In this document: piece after piece, positions 1 to 7,512 of the stretch
Numbering within the stretch: the first letter of the stretch is position 1
Layout of the letters: each line of letters begins with the position of its first letter
NCBI RefSeq assembly: GCF_019049285.1
Contig: NZ_JAGMUL010000026.1
Location: 1 to 64,000 of the forward strand
Source: Streptomyces sp. AC550_RSS872
GTDB taxonomy: Bacteria > Actinomycetota > Actinomycetes > Streptomycetales > Streptomycetaceae
Direction of reading: 5' to 3'
DNA: 64,000 bases
Made by a program: the position numbers and the translations under genes
The notes under the pieces: model-generated
Seen by the model: the letters and a program-made list of their open reading frames with translations, nothing else
Databases searched by the model: none
What the model was told of the DNA's origin: nothing

Positions 1-516
<516 letters not shown>

Positions 517-561
517 GAGTTCACTCCCTCAGTGTTTTTCGCCGGCTTCACCCGCAGAGGC

Positions 562-628
562 CAAACCGAACTGTTCTGTTTGATCCTACGCGCCGACCGC
601 CCGGATGCCAAACCAAACGGTTCGGTGC
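562..628. promoter_or_regulatory. Two TetR operator-like inverted repeats between AKR and tetR
   Basis: Site 1 is CAAACCGAAC (562-571), a T, then GTTCTGTTTG (573-582), an inverted repeat matching in 9 of 10 positions. Site 2 has half-sites ACCAAAC (612-618) and GTTCGGT (620-626) around a single G, matching in 6 of 7. Both share the core ACCGAAC-N-GTTCGGT. Site 2 lies 15 nt upstream of the TetR start codon. Their position between divergent genes suggests that one TetR dimer class controls both promoters. Binding is an inference. Confidence 0.6.
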
Positions 629-642
629 TCTATCCTGGGGCT

Positions 643-1272
643 ATGTCCCAGTCCCGCGATTCCGGCCAGACCGCAGCACTCGCAGGAGCCGCCGCGGGCG
701 GTGACACCACGCGCGAGCGCATCCTCACCGCTGCCATGGAGGAGTTCGCCCGCCACGGCATCGCCGGCGCGCGCGTGGACCGCATCGCCAAGCTCGCCAG
801 GACCAGCAAAGAACGCGTCTACGCCTACTTCCGCAGCAAAGACGCGCTCTATGCCGCTGTCGCTGCACGGGAGTACGTCGTCATCGCCGAGGCCACCCAG
901 ATGGACCCGTCCGACCTGCCTGGCTACGCGGGCCGCCTGTTCGACTACTTCGTCGCCCGACCGGACCACCACCGCCTGATCACCTGGGGCCGCCTCGAAC
1001 TGCCGGGCACCAGAGCCGTCGCCGACGATCCCTCCCAGGCAGTGATCGCCCGCAAAATCGACCAGCTCCGCCGGGTGCAGCAGGCCGGACAACTCGACCC
1101 CGCCTGGGACCCGGCCGATGTCCTCGCCCTCGTCAACCAGATCGCCATGACCTGGGCGTCACAACCCGAACTCAGCGAGGCCGCCGCCGCACACGCCGTG
1201 GACCCCACCACCGCCGCCCGCCGCGCCGCGGTGGTGACCGCTGTCGAACGGCTTTTCCCTCGAGCACGCTGA
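643..1272 (+). CDS. TetR/AcrR-family transcriptional regulator
   Basis: Regulator of 209 aa. The N-terminal DNA-binding domain (about residues 25-75) reads TRERILTAAMEEFARHGIAG, then RVDRIAKLARTSKERVYAYF and RSKDALYAAV, a classic TetR helix-turn-helix. The C-terminal part (about 80-209) looks like the TetR C-terminal family with a WGRLELPG segment. The ATG at 643 was chosen because the longer upstream reading frame runs through the operators and the reductase gene. It is likely an autoregulated repressor of the divergent aldo/keto reductase. The ligand is unknown. Confidence 0.92.
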   Translation: MSQSRDSGQTAALAGAAAGGDTTRERILTAAMEEFARHGIAGARVDRIAKLARTSKERVYAYFRSKDALYAAVAAREYVVIAEATQMDPSDLPGYAGRLFDYFVARPDHHRLITWGRLELPGTRAVADDPSQAVIARKIDQLRRVQQAGQLDPAWDPADVLALVNQIAMTWASQPELSEAAAAHAVDPTTAARRAAVVTAVERLFPRAR

Positions 1273-1309
1273 GGTTCCCCAGACCGGCGGCAGCCCTGTC
1301 CAAACGGCG

Positions 1310-1412
1310 TTGGCTGCCTTTGCCGCTCACGAATGCCATGTCGCGGCCGTCGGTGAGGAGTCGGGCGATGGTGGTCTTCCCAACCCGGGCGGCCCCGCAG
1401 GAATCTCGCGGC
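1310..1412 (-). pseudogene. P-loop NTPase fragment
   Basis: On the minus strand this short piece reads CGAARVGKTTIARLLTDGRD, a Walker A-like stretch. It continues for about 15 residues with no credible start or remaining domains. It looks like a leftover of a P-loop kinase or ATPase gene between the TetR gene and the next broken gene. The reading is short, so chance resemblance is possible. Confidence 0.35.
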
Positions 1413-1414
1413 GT

Positions 1415-1740
1415 TCATCGGGCTCTGGGGCGGTCGCCTCTCGGCAACTGCTCGGCGGCCAGGTCGTAGGAATCCCCGACCGCGTCGGTGATCAGCCGCT
1501 CGGTGATGCCGGGGCCCGGCGCCAGTGAGATCCAGTGGCGTTTGTCGAGGTACCTGCGTCGTAGGACTGGACGAAGGGGTCCTCGGCGCGCACGGTGCAG
1601 GAGGCGCGAACCCTCGCGGGACGCAGACCTTGACCGGTCCATACCTCGTCCGGGCGCTCGTAGCGGATCACCAGCCCGCCGTCCGGACGGCGCGCTCAAT
1701 GGTGTAGATGGTGCCCGAGTCGGGGGCGTCGGCGGTCGCG
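1415..1740 (-). pseudogene. MmcQ/YjbR-like C-terminus and an adjoining broken fragment
   Basis: Frame one (about 1557-1415) reads RYLDKRHWISLAPGPG, then ITDAVGDSYDLAAEQLPR, which is the typical C-terminus of MmcQ/YjbR-family proteins. Immediately upstream a different frame (about 1740-1558) is open and protein-like (GTIYTIERAVRTAGG, then IRYERPDEVWTGQG). The two frames are joined only by a shift near 1557, and no start or N-terminal half of a YjbR protein is seen. I read this as decayed DNA from one or two genes. I do not recognise the upstream fragment. Confidence 0.45.
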
Positions 1741-1893
1741 GGGTGGAGGCGGGAAGTGCGCGGGCCGTGATGCCGCCGAGCGCGTGCGCGGGGACCGGCG
1801 CACCCCCACGACGGTGAACGCATCGCGCCGGAGCCCCCGTTGGATCATCCGCTCTCGGGCGCACCCTATACGCGACGGAGTCCCGTGCCGGCG

Positions 1894-2907
1894 TCATTTC
1901 GAGGAGCTGGTCCGCGCATTCGAGCATTGACTGTCGCCTCGCAAGAACTCGATGACGTCGTCCATCGTCGCGGCCTGGTTGAACCGGAGGTCGACGTGGC
2001 GATACCCGTCGAACACGGTGAACCGGTGATCAACTCCGATCGCGTCGAGCTTGGCGGCGAAGGCGACGCTGTGCTCGTACGGGACGACGACATCCTTGGT
2101 CCCGTGCATCAGCAGACACGGGACCGTCGTGTCTGCTCGGGCCCAGTGGACCGGACTGGCGTCACGGGCGATATCGCGACGTCGAGCCGGCGCCCCGCCG
2201 ATGAGCCTGGCGCACGAACTGAGAGGCGAGCGGGGATGCCCGTCGAAGAAAACGAGACGCAGCAGCGAGAACCTCGCTCGCAGCAGCAAGTCCGTGGGGG
2301 CGTACCAGAGCACTGCCCGCTGGATCGCACTGGAGACGTCCATATTGCCGTAGCGCGCGTCCTCGAATCGCGCCACTCCGTTCGTCGTTGCGAGCATGGC
2401 TGCGAGGTGGCCGCCGGCGGATCCACCGAAGGCGAAGAAGGCGTCCGGGTCGAAGCCGAACTCCGTCGCATGCGCCCGCAACCACCGGACGGCGCCTTTG
2501 ATCTGGAACCCCTGCTCGGGCCAGACAGCCTCGCTTGAAAGCGAGTAGTCGACGCTTGCGACTGCGAATCCGTGGTCGAGCAGGCGGAAAACTCCTGGCT
2601 CGATCAGCTTCTTATTACCCATCCTCCACCCGCCTCCGTGGAAGAAGATGACGAGCGGCGTCTGGTGCGAGGAACCTGATCGCGGGAGGTAGATGTCCAG
2701 CGACAGCTCCTGACCGAGGTATCGGCCGTAGACCTGGGAAATGGGATCCGGGCGTGTGGAGGGTTTCGGCCAGCCCCACCGTGGTCGCGCCATCCTCGCG
2801 ATCGTCGGTAGGAACCGTCCCACGTCGAGGATGACCGCGACCGCGGCGATCGCGGCGAGGACTGACCACGGCCCGCCATGCGCACGAACGGCGTCTGCAC
2901 CCATCAT
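1894..2907 (-). CDS. Alpha/beta hydrolase, BD-FAE/acetyl-esterase type
   Basis: Carboxylesterase-like hydrolase of about 337 aa. A hydrophobic segment near the N-terminus (WSVLAAIAAVAVILDV) suggests a membrane anchor. The catalytic part shows the oxyanion motif FFHGGGW, the nucleophile elbow FGGSAGGHLA, the acid in HGTKDVVVPYEHS and a terminal His in GYRHVDLRF. The start is uncertain: ATG 2907 or 2904, with a GGTGG upstream, or an in-frame GTG at 3021. It is the last gene of the aromatic catabolic operon, about 170 nt after the RraA gene, and could hydrolyse an ester or lactone of the pathway substrate. That role is inferred from position. Confidence 0.8.
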   Translation of the reverse strand: MMGADAVRAHGGPWSVLAAIAAVAVILDVGRFLPTIARMARPRWGWPKPSTRPDPISQVYGRYLGQELSLDIYLPRSGSSHQTPLVIFFHGGGWRMGNKKLIEPGVFRLLDHGFAVASVDYSLSSEAVWPEQGFQIKGAVRWLRAHATEFGFDPDAFFAFGGSAGGHLAAMLATTNGVARFEDARYGNMDVSSAIQRAVLWYAPTDLLLRARFSLLRLVFFDGHPRSPLSSCARLIGGAPARRRDIARDASPVHWARADTTVPCLLMHGTKDVVVPYEHSVAFAAKLDAIGVDHRFTVFDGYRHVDLRFNQAATMDDVIEFLRGDSQCSNARTSSSK

Positions 2908-3075
2908 CCGCGCAACCACCGGGTCGGGCGCGTCGCCATGCCGAGCGGGCCCTGAGGACACGTGCGCCCCTTCTTCGCAGTAGCCATGTTCATGCCTTCG
3001 TCTTTCTGCTTGGTCGTGCACATCGTGGGTCGTCTCATGCTGAAACCGACGGGCGGTCGGGACAGGACGGTGGTG

Positions 3076-3678
3076 TCAGGGGAGCCGGTAGATGTCGATC
3101 GTGGACTCGCCGGCCCGCAGCCGTTCGATGTAGCCGGCCTCGGCCGCCTCACGTTCGGCGGACAGTTTGCGCACCTCGTCGATCCGGGCCTTGGGGATAC
3201 AGACCACCCCGTCGGCGTCCGCAACGATCAGGTCGCCGCGGCCGATCCGCCGGCCGCCGATCTGGATCGGCTCGCCGAGCGCGCCCGGCCCGTCGGGGTC
3301 CTTGCCGGTGCCCTGGATACAGACCCGCTCGGCGAAGACCGGCCAGCCCATCTCGATCAGCCGGGCCGAGTCGCGTACCCCGCCGTCGATGACGAGGCCC
3401 GCCAGGCCGCGCGCGATGGCGGCCTCGGCGAGGATCTCGCCCCAGTAGCCGTACTCGTGGCCGCCGCCGGTGTCGACGACGAGGACCTCGCCGGGTGCTG
3501 CGGCGTAGACCGCGCGGTGGAACCAGAGGTTGTCCCCCGGCACCGCGCGGACGGGGAATGCGGCCGCCTCCAGGCGCATCCCCGGGTCCAGCGGCCTGAT
3601 CGACGAGGGCAGCGCGCCGACACGGCCCGCGGCCTCGTGGACGGTGGCCGAGGTGAGCGGGACGGTGCTCACGGTCAT
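3076..3678 (-). CDS. RraA/LigK-family aldolase-like protein, copy 1
   Basis: A 200-aa member of the RraA fold family, which includes metal-dependent 4-hydroxy-4-methyl-2-oxoglutarate and 4-carboxy-4-hydroxy-2-oxoadipate (HMG/CHA) aldolases. Visible are the GYWGEILAEAA segment and the family signature VIDGGVRDSARL, whose Arg-Asp pair binds oxaloacetate and metal. GDLIVADADGVVCIP follows near the C-terminus. Its start codon overlaps the stop of the upstream RraA gene (ATGA). It probably cleaves the last C6-C7 intermediate to pyruvate and oxaloacetate or a related product. It may instead be a regulatory or non-identical subunit, because three paralogs stand in a row. Confidence 0.87.
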   Translation of the reverse strand: MTVSTVPLTSATVHEAAGRVGALPSSIRPLDPGMRLEAAAFPVRAVPGDNLWFHRAVYAAAPGEVLVVDTGGGHEYGYWGEILAEAAIARGLAGLVIDGGVRDSARLIEMGWPVFAERVCIQGTGKDPDGPGALGEPIQIGGRRIGRGDLIVADADGVVCIPKARIDEVRKLSAEREAAEAGYIERLRAGESTIDIYRLP

Positions 3679-4379
3679 CGGGTTCCTCCCTCGTGGTGCT
3701 GGAGGTCGTGGTAGCGGAAGCGGGTCCGCGCGTCGCGCAGCGAGCTGCCGGCCTCGACGGCCTCGCGGATGGCCTGCTCGGCCCGCTCGATCTCCTCGGC
3801 CGCGTCCAGCACCTCGTCGGCGCGGGCCGCGGGGATGGCGACCAGTCCGTCGCCGTCGCCGAGCAGCAGGTCGCCTGGCTCGACCCGGATGCCGCCCACG
3901 GAGACCGGCACCTGGACGGCCTCGACGCGTACCCGGTCCTTTCCTGTGCGCATCCAGTTGCCGCGGGAGAAGATCGGGTAGCCGAGGGTGAGGCTGCGGT
4001 CGACATCGCGGCAGACCCCGTCGATCACCGTGCCCGCGACGTGGCGGCCGTGCGCGGTAGTGGTGAGCAGGTCGCCCCAGACGGTGGCGTCGAGGCGCCC
4101 CTGGTTGTCCAGGACGACGACGTCGCCCTCGCCCAGGTCGTCGATGTAGTCGCCGACCGTGCCCCGGTCCTCGCCGACGGGCCCGTACCGCAGAGTCCAG
4201 GCCCGCCCGACGAGGCGGAAGGTCCGGTCCAGCGGGGCGATGCCCAGCGCCTGCCCGGGGATGCCGAGCTTGTCGAGGGCATCGGAGACCCCCGAGGTGG
4301 ACAGCGCGGCGAGCCGTGACCGGCGCAGGGCGTCCTGGTCGGCGGCCGTCCGGCCGGCGGCGGGGTCAGTCGTCAGCAT
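3675..4379 (-). CDS. RraA/LigK-family aldolase-like protein, copy 2
   Basis: A 234-aa RraA-family protein, the longest of the three copies. It has TVWGDLLTTTAHGRHVAG, then VIDGVCRDVDRS with the conserved Arg-Asp, FSRGNWMRTGKDRV, and GDLLLGDGDGLVAIP. It overlaps copy 3 upstream by 14 nt and copy 1 downstream by 4 nt, so all three are translated as one coupled unit. It is clearly diverged from its neighbours, so this is an old duplication rather than a recent tandem copy. The expected reaction is a divalent-metal aldol cleavage of an oxo-acid, or oxaloacetate decarboxylation. Confidence 0.87.
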   Translation of the reverse strand: MLTTDPAAGRTAADQDALRRSRLAALSTSGVSDALDKLGIPGQALGIAPLDRTFRLVGRAWTLRYGPVGEDRGTVGDYIDDLGEGDVVVLDNQGRLDATVWGDLLTTTAHGRHVAGTVIDGVCRDVDRSLTLGYPIFSRGNWMRTGKDRVRVEAVQVPVSVGGIRVEPGDLLLGDGDGLVAIPAARADEVLDAAEEIERAEQAIREAVEAGSSLRDARTRFRYHDLQHHEGGTR

Positions 4380-5049
4380 CGGTCAACTCCTCGTAGGTCT
4401 TGCCCATGACGACGGACACCGGCGTGCCCGCCTCGATCGCCTTTGCCATGGCCGCTTCGGTCGCTGCGATCCGCTCCGCGGTCGCGAGCACCTCGTCGAT
4501 CCGGTCGGCGGGTACGACGACCACGCCGCCGGAGTCGGCTAGGACCAGGTCGCCGGGTGCGACGGTGACCTCGCCGATCTCGACGGGTTCGTTCCAGGCG
4601 TGCTCGACGGCGCGGCCACGGGCCGTCACGGGGGTCGGAGTGACGGCGTGCACGGGCAGGCCCGCGGCCGCCGCCTCGGCGAGGTCGCGCGCGGCGCCGT
4701 GCACGACGACGCCCTCGATCCCGCGTTCGGCGGCGGCGCGGGAGAGCAGACCGCCCCAGCCCGCGCAATCGGTGCGGCCCTGGTGGGCCACGACCACCAC
4801 GTCGTCGCGGCCGGACGCGTCGACCGCGGCCGTGCCGAGGTGACGCTTCGGCAGGCCGTCACCGGGAGTGGCGGTGCCGGCGTCCTGGGCGGGCGGGCCG
4901 AGGCGTACCGTGACGGCCCGGCCCGCGAAGGCACGGTCGGCCGCCAGCGGACGCAGGCCGGGCAGCACGCCGCTGATGCCGTGGCGGTCGAGGGCGTCGG
5001 AGACGGCGCAGGTGTCCAACGCGCGCAGCCGCTCGATCGGGGTGCTCAT
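4366..5049 (-). CDS. RraA/LigK-family aldolase-like protein, copy 3
   Basis: A 227-aa RraA-family protein with CAGWGGLLSRAAAERGIEG, VVHGAARDLAEAAAAGLPV (Arg-Asp kept) and GDLVLADSGGVVVVPADR. The start overlaps the stop of the amidohydrolase gene (ATGA, 5049-5046). The segment after the Arg-Asp motif differs from copies 1 and 2: it lacks the GKD motif and has a TARGRAVEH stretch. A different substrate or a lost activity is therefore possible. It belongs to the aromatic operon by translational coupling. Confidence 0.86.
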   Translation of the reverse strand: MSTPIERLRALDTCAVSDALDRHGISGVLPGLRPLAADRAFAGRAVTVRLGPPAQDAGTATPGDGLPKRHLGTAAVDASGRDDVVVVAHQGRTDCAGWGGLLSRAAAERGIEGVVVHGAARDLAEAAAAGLPVHAVTPTPVTARGRAVEHAWNEPVEIGEVTVAPGDLVLADSGGVVVVPADRIDEVLATAERIAATEAAMAKAIEAGTPVSVVMGKTYEELTDADD

Positions 5050-6053
5050 GACGCGAGGTGCTTCTTCAGGGCCGGGAACACCGTCAGCGCGTTGTCCTCG
5101 AACACGGCCTGCCGGTCGGCGTCGGTCAGGAAGCCGAAGCCCTCGATGACCGGCCTGATGTCGTCGAAGTCCCGCCCGGTCTCCGGGTTCGGCGCGCTGC
5201 CGCTGCCCGGCTTCTCCGTGCCGAACAGCACCCGGTCGGAGCCGACCAGACGCAGCAGCAGCTCCAGGGACGGCGGGTAGTGCAGCACACTGTCGAACCA
5301 GAACCGGCGCAGCGACACCTCGAACCGCTCACTGTCGGGGGACCCGCCGAGCCCGGGGTGCAGCGTCTCTGCCTGCCAGCGCCCGATCTGGTAGGGCACC
5401 GAGCCGCCGCCGTGCGAGATCATCACCCGCAGCGACGGGAAGTCGGTGAAGACTTCGCTGCGCAGCATGGAGAGGACGGCGATGGACTCCTCCGTCACGA
5501 AGTGCTCGGAGTACGTCTCGCGCTCGGAGTAGCAGCCCGCCGAGTGGATGTGGATCGGCAGGTCGTGCTCGACGAGGCGCTCCCACAGCGGGTACCAGTA
5601 GCGGTCGCCGAGGGTGGGGGTGGCGCCGCGGCCCTCGTGCAGGTCGGGGTTGATGAGTACGCCCACGAAGCCGGCCTCGACCAGCCGGTCCACCTCGGCG
5701 AAGGCGGCGGAGACCGGCTCGTCGGGCGACAGCGGCAGCGCGCCGACCCCGGCGAACCGGGTGGGATGCAGCGCGACGGTGCGGGCGATGGTGTCGTTGT
5801 TCGCCCTGATCCACGGCTCCAGCATCCTGCTGGGCTGCATGGAGCTGCCCAGGTGGAAAGGGCGCGGCGAGAGCAGCTGGAAGTCGGTCCCGACCTTGTC
5901 CATGATCGCCACGTTGCCCGCGGCGGCCTCGGCCAAGGAGTCGTCGGAGATCCGCGGGCTGCCGGAGTGGTAACCGCCGTTGGCGAGCAGCAGGGCCCGG
6001 TAGGCGTAGAGCGTGTCGGGGGCGACAAGGTGGGCGTGTGCGTCGATGATCAT
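5046..6053 (-). CDS. Amidohydrolase-fold 4-oxalomesaconate hydratase-like (LigJ type)
   Basis: A 335-aa TIM-barrel amidohydrolase of the ACMSD/LigJ group. It starts MIIDAHAH, giving the metal-binding HxH. It carries PIHIHSAG, the ISHGGGSVPYQIGRWQ block and a C-terminal VLFGTEKPGS with GRDFDDIRPVIEG, as in 4-oxalomesaconate hydratases. The usual strand-8 Asp is replaced by the Glu of FGTEKPG, a feature of the hydratase-like branch. In the gallate or protocatechuate 4,5-cleavage route this enzyme hydrates oxalomesaconate to CHA, which LigK/RraA aldolases then cleave. The neighbouring RraA genes make that the best call. A decarboxylase of the same family is the alternative. Confidence 0.85.
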   Translation of the reverse strand: MIIDAHAHLVAPDTLYAYRALLLANGGYHSGSPRISDDSLAEAAAGNVAIMDKVGTDFQLLSPRPFHLGSSMQPSRMLEPWIRANNDTIARTVALHPTRFAGVGALPLSPDEPVSAAFAEVDRLVEAGFVGVLINPDLHEGRGATPTLGDRYWYPLWERLVEHDLPIHIHSAGCYSERETYSEHFVTEESIAVLSMLRSEVFTDFPSLRVMISHGGGSVPYQIGRWQAETLHPGLGGSPDSERFEVSLRRFWFDSVLHYPPSLELLLRLVGSDRVLFGTEKPGSGSAPNPETGRDFDDIRPVIEGFGFLTDADRQAVFEDNALTVFPALKKHLAS

Positions 6054-6059
6054 GAGTGG

Positions 6060-6449
6060 TCAGCCTTCTCCCAGCACGGCGGTGATTTCGAGCTGGATCT
6101 GGAGCGGGTCGGGCAGGTCGATACGGAGGGTGTGGCGGGCAGGCCTGCTGTGCTCGTCGGGGAACATCTCCACCCAGTGCTTGTCGATCACCGGACGGAT
6201 GGACTTGTCGCGGACGAACACCGTGCACTTGGCGACATCCGCCGGGGACCCGCCGGCGGCTTCGAGCACGCGCCGCACGTTGGCGAACACCAGCGCGACC
6301 TGCTCCTCGGTACCGGGCGGCACGGCGCCGCTGTCCGGGTCGAGGGGCGAGATGCCGCTGGAGACCAGCAGGTTGCCCACGACGCACGCCTGCGGGATGG
6401 GCAGCCCGCCGTGGTGCAGGCCGGGGACCTCAATGGAGCGTCGGGCCAT
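6060..6449 (-). CDS. RidA-family enamine/imine deaminase
   Basis: A 129-aa member of the RidA/YjgF family, of the kind found in aromatic operons. The start ATG 6449 has a strong ribosome site (GGAAGGAG, 7 nt spacing), so the longer upstream frame was discarded. Typical blocks are GNLLVSSGISPLDPDSG, QVALVFANVRRVLEAAGG, DVAKCTVFVRDKS and a C-terminal IQLEITAV. The substrate-binding Arg of RidA is expected near ARHTLRIDLP. It may hydrolyse a reactive enamine or act as a muconate deaminase (AmnD type). The other genes suggest a non-nitrogenous substrate, so a tautomerase-like or housekeeping role is also possible. Confidence 0.87.
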   Translation of the reverse strand: MARRSIEVPGLHHGGLPIPQACVVGNLLVSSGISPLDPDSGAVPPGTEEQVALVFANVRRVLEAAGGSPADVAKCTVFVRDKSIRPVIDKHWVEMFPDEHSRPARHTLRIDLPDPLQIQLEITAVLGEG

Positions 6450-6486
6450 GATGTGACTCCTTCCGGGCGACCGGGCCCGTCGTTTC

Positions 6487-7467
6487 TCACTTCCAGGACA
6501 GGAAGGCCATACCGCAGCCAGTGCCTGCGGCGGAACGGATGATGGGCACGTACTCGGACCACTCGACGTCATGTCCCTCCATGGCGCCTGCCGCGGTGAT
6601 CCAGTTGCGGATTTCCGACGAACCGCTGTTGAGCAGGTTCGTGGGGAGGGAGCACAGGACGTCGGAGTCCTTGGCGTGGATGGCGTCGAGCACCTTGCGG
6701 TCCAGGCCCTCGTCGACGACGAAGTGGGAGAGGCCGCCGGAGGCCAGGATGGCGATGCGGGCGTCGACCGGCGAGGCGGCGGCCGCGGCGCGCAGCGCCC
6801 GGCCGAGTTCGAAGCAGCGCTTCGGGCTCGGCTGGTTCGGCGGGTAGTAGGTGTTGAGCATGAAGGGGATCACCGGGACCGGGTCGGGCCGCAGGAACTG
6901 GTAAATAGGGAAGCCGTAGGCGTGGCCGAAGCCCTTGCCCGCGGGCGCGTTGCTCATCCAGCCGATGTCGATGCCCTGGTCCATGAGGCCCCGGACGAGG
7001 TCCTCGGCCAGGGCCGCGTGCCCGGCGAAGGTGAACTCCTCGTTCATCAGGTAGGCCATGGCGATCTCTTTGAGGAACGCCGAGTCGTGGTCGTCGATGA
7101 CGCCCGTCTTCATCTCGGCGGCGGCGGACAGCGCCATGGCGGGCTGGTTGGTGGAGTCGAACAGCTCGCGCTGGTCATCGCCGATCACAAGCACCACGTC
7201 GGGGGCGACCCGACGGAAGTCCTCGCGGAGCCGGTCGAGCGCCGTCTGGCAGCTCTTCCAGTTCTCCTGCCACACCTCCATCACCCGGCGCGCGTCGAAC
7301 GTGTTCCCCGCCCGGGCGGCGAGGTCGTCGAAGCTGCGGATCACGCCGGTGCGGTCGTAGAGCTCCGGGTTGTCGCGGTCCTGGTCGGCCCGCTCCGCCC
7401 AGAGGCTGGGCGGGGCTGCCAGCAGTGGGCTGTGGGAGGTCCCGGCCCCGAACACGATCTCAGCCAT
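6487..7467 (-). CDS. Class III extradiol ring-cleavage dioxygenase (LigB type)
   Basis: A 326-aa protein of the LigB/protocatechuate 4,5-dioxygenase catalytic-subunit family. The N-terminal GAGTSHSP carries the first Fe-ligand His. FDSTNQPAMALS, the GHAALAEDL and GWMSNAPAGKGFGHAYGFP segments and the SGGLSHFVVDE block match LigB and gallate dioxygenase enzymes. There is no LigA alpha subunit in the operon and no fused LigA domain as in DesB, so the enzyme appears to work alone. It should cleave a di- or trihydroxylated aromatic next to a hydroxyl, feeding the LigJ-like hydratase. The ribosome site GGAAAGAAGAA precedes ATG 7467. Confidence 0.88.
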   Translation of the reverse strand: MAEIVFGAGTSHSPLLAAPPSLWAERADQDRDNPELYDRTGVIRSFDDLAARAGNTFDARRVMEVWQENWKSCQTALDRLREDFRRVAPDVVLVIGDDQRELFDSTNQPAMALSAAAEMKTGVIDDHDSAFLKEIAMAYLMNEEFTFAGHAALAEDLVRGLMDQGIDIGWMSNAPAGKGFGHAYGFPIYQFLRPDPVPVIPFMLNTYYPPNQPSPKRCFELGRALRAAAAASPVDARIAILASGGLSHFVVDEGLDRKVLDAIHAKDSDVLCSLPTNLLNSGSSEIRNWITAAGAMEGHDVEWSEYVPIIRSAAGTGCGMAFLSWK

Positions 7468-7512
7468 TTCTTCTTTCCATTCGGTCTCGGTGGTGTGTGT
7501 GGGTGGTAGGGA

